From Athripsodes cinereus (lineage: Eukaryota > Arthropoda > Insecta > Trichoptera > Leptoceridae), in NCBI GenBank assembly GCA_947579605.1, contig OX388314.1, positions 16,303,982 through 16,367,981 of the forward strand: DNA of 64,000 bases. The letters run 5' to 3'. The notes beneath the pieces were generated by a model. It did not search any database. It saw only the letters and a list, made by a program, of their open reading frames with translations, and had not been told where the DNA came from. The position numbers and the translations under genes are program-made. Within the stretch, counting starts at the first letter, position 1; each line of letters opens with the position of its first letter. Below, one piece after another: positions 59,781 to 64,000 of this stretch.

Positions 59781-60124
59781 CTTCGTAAACACTTAGTAAC
59801 ATTTGGTCCTTGAAATGTTACATAATTCATTTCATAATATTATATTTTGGATCCTTAATGATAACATTACCCGACAAAATTAGTTTTGTAAATGCTTTGT
59901 AAACTCTGCTCTAAATTTGCTTTGTACACGATTTATTCTTGGAAATGTCAATCAATTCTATAAACTAGATAAAACGTATGGTCTCAAAGGTTTTTTTTCA
60001 GTTTACATCATGAAATGTTACTTTTAATTACTTTTTTAATATTGAAGTTTCATATCTTAATTCAGGAATTATCCAAACCAGCCGCAATTCATAAATAAAA
60101 TTATTGCATATAACTGTTTAACTG

Positions 60125-60230
60125 TTTTGTTTTATTGTTATAAATTGTACCTAACTGAACATGAACCCGTACCAAGGCAGAGCCAGTTTTTATATTTACT
60201 TTGTCTCAGCGCTCTAACATTACTTTAACA
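60125..60230 (-). mobile_element. LINE 3' tail, minus strand
   Basis: TACCTAACTGAACATGAACC and CGTACCAAGGCAGAGCC match 30885-30925; the block lies next to AT-rich tail sequence. Confidence 0.45.
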
Positions 60231-60299
60231 TTCTTTACTTTATTTTGGCTATTTTCCTTACTCTTTTTAATTATACAATCTTATGGCACAATACACATG

Positions 60300-60425
60300 C
60301 TCATGCACACACACACATCCATACTCACAAACACACTCAAACAAACACACCCACCCACCCACACACACACACTCACACACACACACATCCATACCTACTC
60401 ACAAACACACTCACCCACATATACT
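60300..60425. repeat. (CA)n-rich microsatellite
   Basis: Runs of ACACAC broken by CATCCATAC and CTCACAAACACACTC units. The Thr/His-rich open frames here are by-products of the repeat. Confidence 0.95.
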
Positions 60426-60589
60426 ATTATATGTAGGTTCTGAAACATTATTCTCATTAGATATATTTTTCTTCTGCAAATATTTGCTAGTTTTTAATCA
60501 CTTTTTTTTATTATGGCGGCTCATCCCGTTGGATGTTATGGCCATATTTTCATCTTACATATAAAAAACATCATATATATATTTTAGGC

Positions 60590-62015
60590 GAAGAGAGAGA
60601 GAAAAAAAAGGGAAAACAAGAAAAAGCGAAAAACATTCATATCAGAATCATATTCCTTTGGACGGATTCAAATATAAGATCATTAACTTGTCGAGAGTTC
60701 AGTCCAAGAAGGTAAACAATATTAACAGGGTACTCAACGTTTATGAATTTAAAATATATGTCCATAGCGTCCCTAATTGGACATCCTAGGATGCTATGGT
60801 CCGGCGTTTCCTCGTCCCAACCACAATCGCAATCGGGAGATTCAACAAGACCGATTCGGAACAAGTGTGAATCCAGGCGCATGTGGCCGAAACGCAATCT
60901 TGAAATACAGACAATGTGTTGTCTGGACAATTTTTTGTTGTGAAACCAAGGTCGAGATGGGATAGATAGTTGAACTTTTTTGTAATGAGAACCTTTTGGG
61001 TTATTTTGCCAGGATAAATACCAATGTTTGAAGCTAATGCACTCCAATTCGTTCAAAACATCACACTCGGGCAAAACGAAGTTATCAGGAGTTCTGCCGC
61101 GAATAGCGGCGTCCTTGGCTAACAGATCCACTCTTTTATTACCTGAAATACCGCAGTGTGCTGGGATCCAGGCAATCACCACATCTCTATTCATGTTCTG
61201 CAATTCCAGGATGAGCAATCTGATGTCAATTATAAGTTGGTTGCGAGAAAACAGTGAATGTGGGGATGCCAAACATTTCACCAGGGAAAGTGAATCTGAG
61301 AATACAATTATATTTTCCTCTGGTATAGTTAAACACTTTTGTAACGCCTCTCTTAACGCGAAACATTCTGCTGAATAGACCGAAGCCCCAGGGGGTAATC
61401 TGAAACCGTCATCTATGTTTAGCTTCGGGATAACGAATGCGGATCCACTAAAACCGTCAAGAGACAATTTAGATCCATCTGTGTAAATTTTCAAATGATC
61501 GGGCCACTTTTCATTCACACAGGCTAAAAATCTTTGGTTATAGTCAACAGAACATTGTTTGGGATTTTTGTTCAAACCTATATTTTCTATGATTTTGGGA
61601 ATAGTCTGAAAAGCTTTAAGAGGTAGATTAAAGATTGATAATGGATAAGGATACCTAGGTCCTTTGTACAGATTCTCAATAGAAGTGTAAGCAGCACATA
61701 ATAGAGGAATACGTTTTTTAAGCCAATATCGATTAGAATGATATGATTGATTCAGTTTACCAATATTATTGAAGAGAGGGTGGTTAGAATAACCAAAGCG
61801 TTTAAGAATAAACCTTTCTGCAAGATACTGTCGCCTTATATTTAAAGGCATTTCGGAGCACTCAACCTGCAAGGCGTTTATTGGAGTGGACTGCATAGCA
61901 CCAATCATAAGTCTAAGACATTTGGACTGAACCCTCTCAAGCTTTGTCTCCAGATGGCATGGAAGAGGATTCAACAAAAAACAAGCATAATCGAGATGGG
62001 ACCTGACTGCTCGGT
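60590..62015 (-). mobile_element. I-superfamily LINE: ORF2 C-terminal part with RNase H
   Basis: One open frame of 470 codons (62049-60637). RT C-terminal: VRSHLDYACFLLNP and KLERVQSKCLRLMIGAM. RNase H: acidic residues D191 (YTDGS), E228 (YSAECFALREAL), D252 (FSDSLSLVKCL), D308, with IPAHCGISGN (His298). A C-x-C...H...C knuckle (SPDCDCGWDEETPDHSILGC) follows. RNase H behind an RT marks I-superfamily LINEs (I, R1, Loa, Jockey-like). The RT palm and endonuclease are missing, so this is a 5'-truncated copy. No stop or frameshift in 470 codons means it is young or was recently intact. Confidence 0.9.
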
Positions 62016-62049
62016 TGGAAATATTTGTACTTTGATGAATATTACACAT

Positions 62050-62869
62050 TTAGTAAATATCAAAGCCTTACTACTAATCTGAATGATATAAATTTAAATC
62101 CTATTCAAAAGACTCCCAGATACCGGCTGTTTCTTCGGTTTTGGGTTTCGGTAGTCACTTCACGTGTAGGTACACCAAACATATCTTTATTACGTTTATT
62201 TTTTAACAATTGAACCCTCAAAACAAGTGGACAATTTTGAGGACTCGAATACTTTAATTGTTTGAAATAATAATTACATTTCTTTACTGCAAAAAAAAAA
62301 AAAAACATAAAACAACAATGATGGAACAAATAATTCTGTGCAATGGGCGAGTTATTAAAGTTACATATGAAAAATATTGAACATTTCTAATCTAACTATT
62401 ACACAATATTTTGAATATTTTGAATATTAATTACATTAGCTTTCTCGACTTCATAAAATAATTCCATTTGAAATACACACGTGTTCATCTTAATTCGAGT
62501 TGAAACTGGAAACAATGAAAATCATTTGAAACTATTTGTTGAGAGGGTGGAAGATAAAACGCTTTTATTTTTGTTGAGTACATTTTGAATGTTTCAATAT
62601 TGTATCTCGAGTCTTCCAAGAAAATTATTTTAAGATTTCAGATTTAATAATAATTATTATATTAAACATCACAAATAGGTACAAGTATTTTATAAGGGGA
62701 TTTTTTTATTATTATTCTTGAGAGTAATAAAGGGCATTGGTAAGGAGAAAAGGAGAGTTCTTGAAGGCAATAAAATATACCTAGGTATAATAAATATAAA
62801 TTTACGCGCTTCCTAGTGGTAAAACGAAAGTATTCGTAAAAACATGAATTATATATTATTTAATGTTTC
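62050..62869. other. no gene seen
   Basis: AT-rich, with an A-run at 62290-62304. No recognisable feature. Confidence 0.35.
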
Positions 62870-63010
62870 CAATTTAGCAATTCTCCACCTATCCTAAATG
62901 TCTTATTGTGTGTTAAATAAACGTCTAAATTTTCATTGGTACAGAAAGAACAACTTGAATACGGTTACTGCTGACTCCTCTACTGGTGGAAAATGTCGTG
63001 ATAGTTTAAA
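62870..63010 (+). repeat. dispersed repeat family A copy, decayed
   Basis: CCACCTATCCTAAATGTCTT, ATTGTGTGTTAAATAAAC, and an end block GGAAAATGTCGTGATAGTTT. Confidence 0.55.
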
Positions 63011-63310
63011 CAATTAAATACGGAAAAAAGAAGATCCTGTTAAGTATAAAAGACTCACAATTCGAAGGAGATATTGTTTTTTCTTTTGGTAAAAATATTA
63101 CAAACTGTAATACTAATAGAAGAGAGTAATTTAGTAAGAAAGCAATTAAATTTACTATAAAATAAGTGATAAGTTAATTAAATTCTGTACTATTCTGTAA
63201 TGTGGTACCTACCAATACCACTCCCCACTCTTCTACTTCAATCTCTGCACCCACCCCTCTCCCCCCTCTGTGCCCACCTTCAATTTTTATAAAGGACATT
63301 ATACTGATTC

Positions 63311-63355
63311 AGTACTCTTGAGAATGCCCATTGAAGTGGGCGGAAACGTTAGAGT
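63311..63355 (+). other. hammerhead-ribozyme-like hairpin, decayed
   Basis: CTTGAGAAT-GCCCA-TTGAAG-TGGGC-GGAAACG with outer ACTC/GAGT pairing. The order (core, stem II, GAAA) is that of a minimal hammerhead, but the CUGAUGA core is not kept. A 3' tail with TAAATAAATA follows. Could equally be an ordinary hairpin. Confidence 0.25.
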
Positions 63356-63454
63356 TTAAATAAATATAGTGAAAATATACTACTACTACTACTAATTAAA
63401 TTCATTTGCTAAATAAATTTTTAGTTCATATTTAAATATTCATCGTCATCTCGT

Positions 63455-63600
63455 CTAGCTCTTTTATGCTCCTTTCAAAAGCACAGAGTAGAAACCAGCC
63501 TCTTCCATTTAGAGCGTCTCTGTGCCAATTGAGTCACCTCTTCCCACGACATTCCCAGCGCTCTGATGCATAGCAGCGGTGTTTGATAAAAGAGGGACGC
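63455..63600. repeat. dispersed repeat family B copy
   Basis: AAAAGCACAGAGTAGAAACC, AGCCTCTTCCATTTAGAGCG, CCAATTGAGTCACCTCTTCC-CACGACATTCCCAGCG. Same block order as 42176-42320. Confidence 0.6.
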
Positions 63601-63835
63601 TTGGACCGTCGGAGCCCTCGAAGAAAAAAATAGCAACAAGTATATATTATATTAAGAGTTGAGAAAGAGTTGAGAAGTGAATCCAAGCTTGTTACAGACC
63701 AATCCACTGTGAGTAAACAGGTACAAATTTTTCGTATTTCAACCTGGATATTTATCTATGTACGTTGTATATATGTATGAGATTTCAACAGACATACTGT
63801 GATCGTATATTTTTAACATAAATCCTTTTAAAGGT

Positions 63836-63852
63836 AGAGAGAGAGAGAGAAA
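63836..63852. repeat. (GA)n microsatellite, short
   Basis: AGAGAGAGAGAGAGA run of about 15 bases. The remainder to the window end shows no gene. Confidence 0.9.
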
Positions 63853-64000
63853 TTTTTTGCAACATGTGACTTGACTCATCGCTGTGAAGCAAATCATCCA
63901 GCCAACCTTCACTGTGACTTATTAGAGGGTATACGAGAGTAGAATATTAGATGAAAATTCCATTCATCGCGTATATAACTGCTGGGTACGTGTATTCTCC

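Noticed and set aside
60300..60425. CRISPR array or other spaced repeat system
   Set aside because: No regularly spaced direct repeats with unique spacers anywhere in the window; the organism is eukaryotic.
60201..60564. Three overlapping His/Thr-rich frames
   Set aside because: They are readings of the (CA)n microsatellite in different frames.

Overview
This is eukaryotic, AT-rich DNA from an arthropod, most likely an insect. Frequent TAGGTA/TACCTA strings, a Helitron ending in CTAGT and the mix of mobile elements lean towards Lepidoptera, but nothing in the window proves the order. Host genes have short exons with GT/AG introns, so the long-ORF view shows little of them. I rebuilt two genes by joining exons in phase.

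Region 1 (748-6798, + strand) is the 3' end of a gene whose product carries a textbook capping-protein-interaction (CPI) motif. I call it CARMIL, a regulator of actin capping protein. Nine exons join in phase and end at a stop at 6796-6798. The introns hold a broken mariner, a hAT-type MITE, an RT fossil and hairpins. An AT-rich stretch with several AATAAA signals follows.

Region 2 (12234-16658, - strand) is a complete six-exon gene for a phosphotriesterase-related protein (PTER), 350 residues with all expected metal ligands. Its introns hold a tRNA-derived SINE, a LINE 3' fragment and a TA-flanked MITE. The products of the two genes have no known functional link.

Region 3 (about 17 kb to the end) shows no convincing host coding exon. 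It is a graveyard of mobile DNA. Non-LTR retrotransposon pieces include an RTE-like RT that has lost its YADD box and an I-superfamily RNase H ORF of 470 codons. DNA transposons include a Tc1-like element with an intron, a DD41D-like element, two mariners, hAT derivatives with perfect 8-bp target duplications, a piggyBac remnant at TTAA, and a Helitron-like element. There are at least five copies of the tRNA-derived SINE and several dispersed families I cannot name.

I found no CRISPR array, operon or other prokaryotic system. The items most worth a second look are the unnamed dispersed repeat families, a foldback MITE found twice inside the same repeat family, a mariner whose two ends are both copies of its 5' end, and a short insertion that splits the YADD codons of a LINE.
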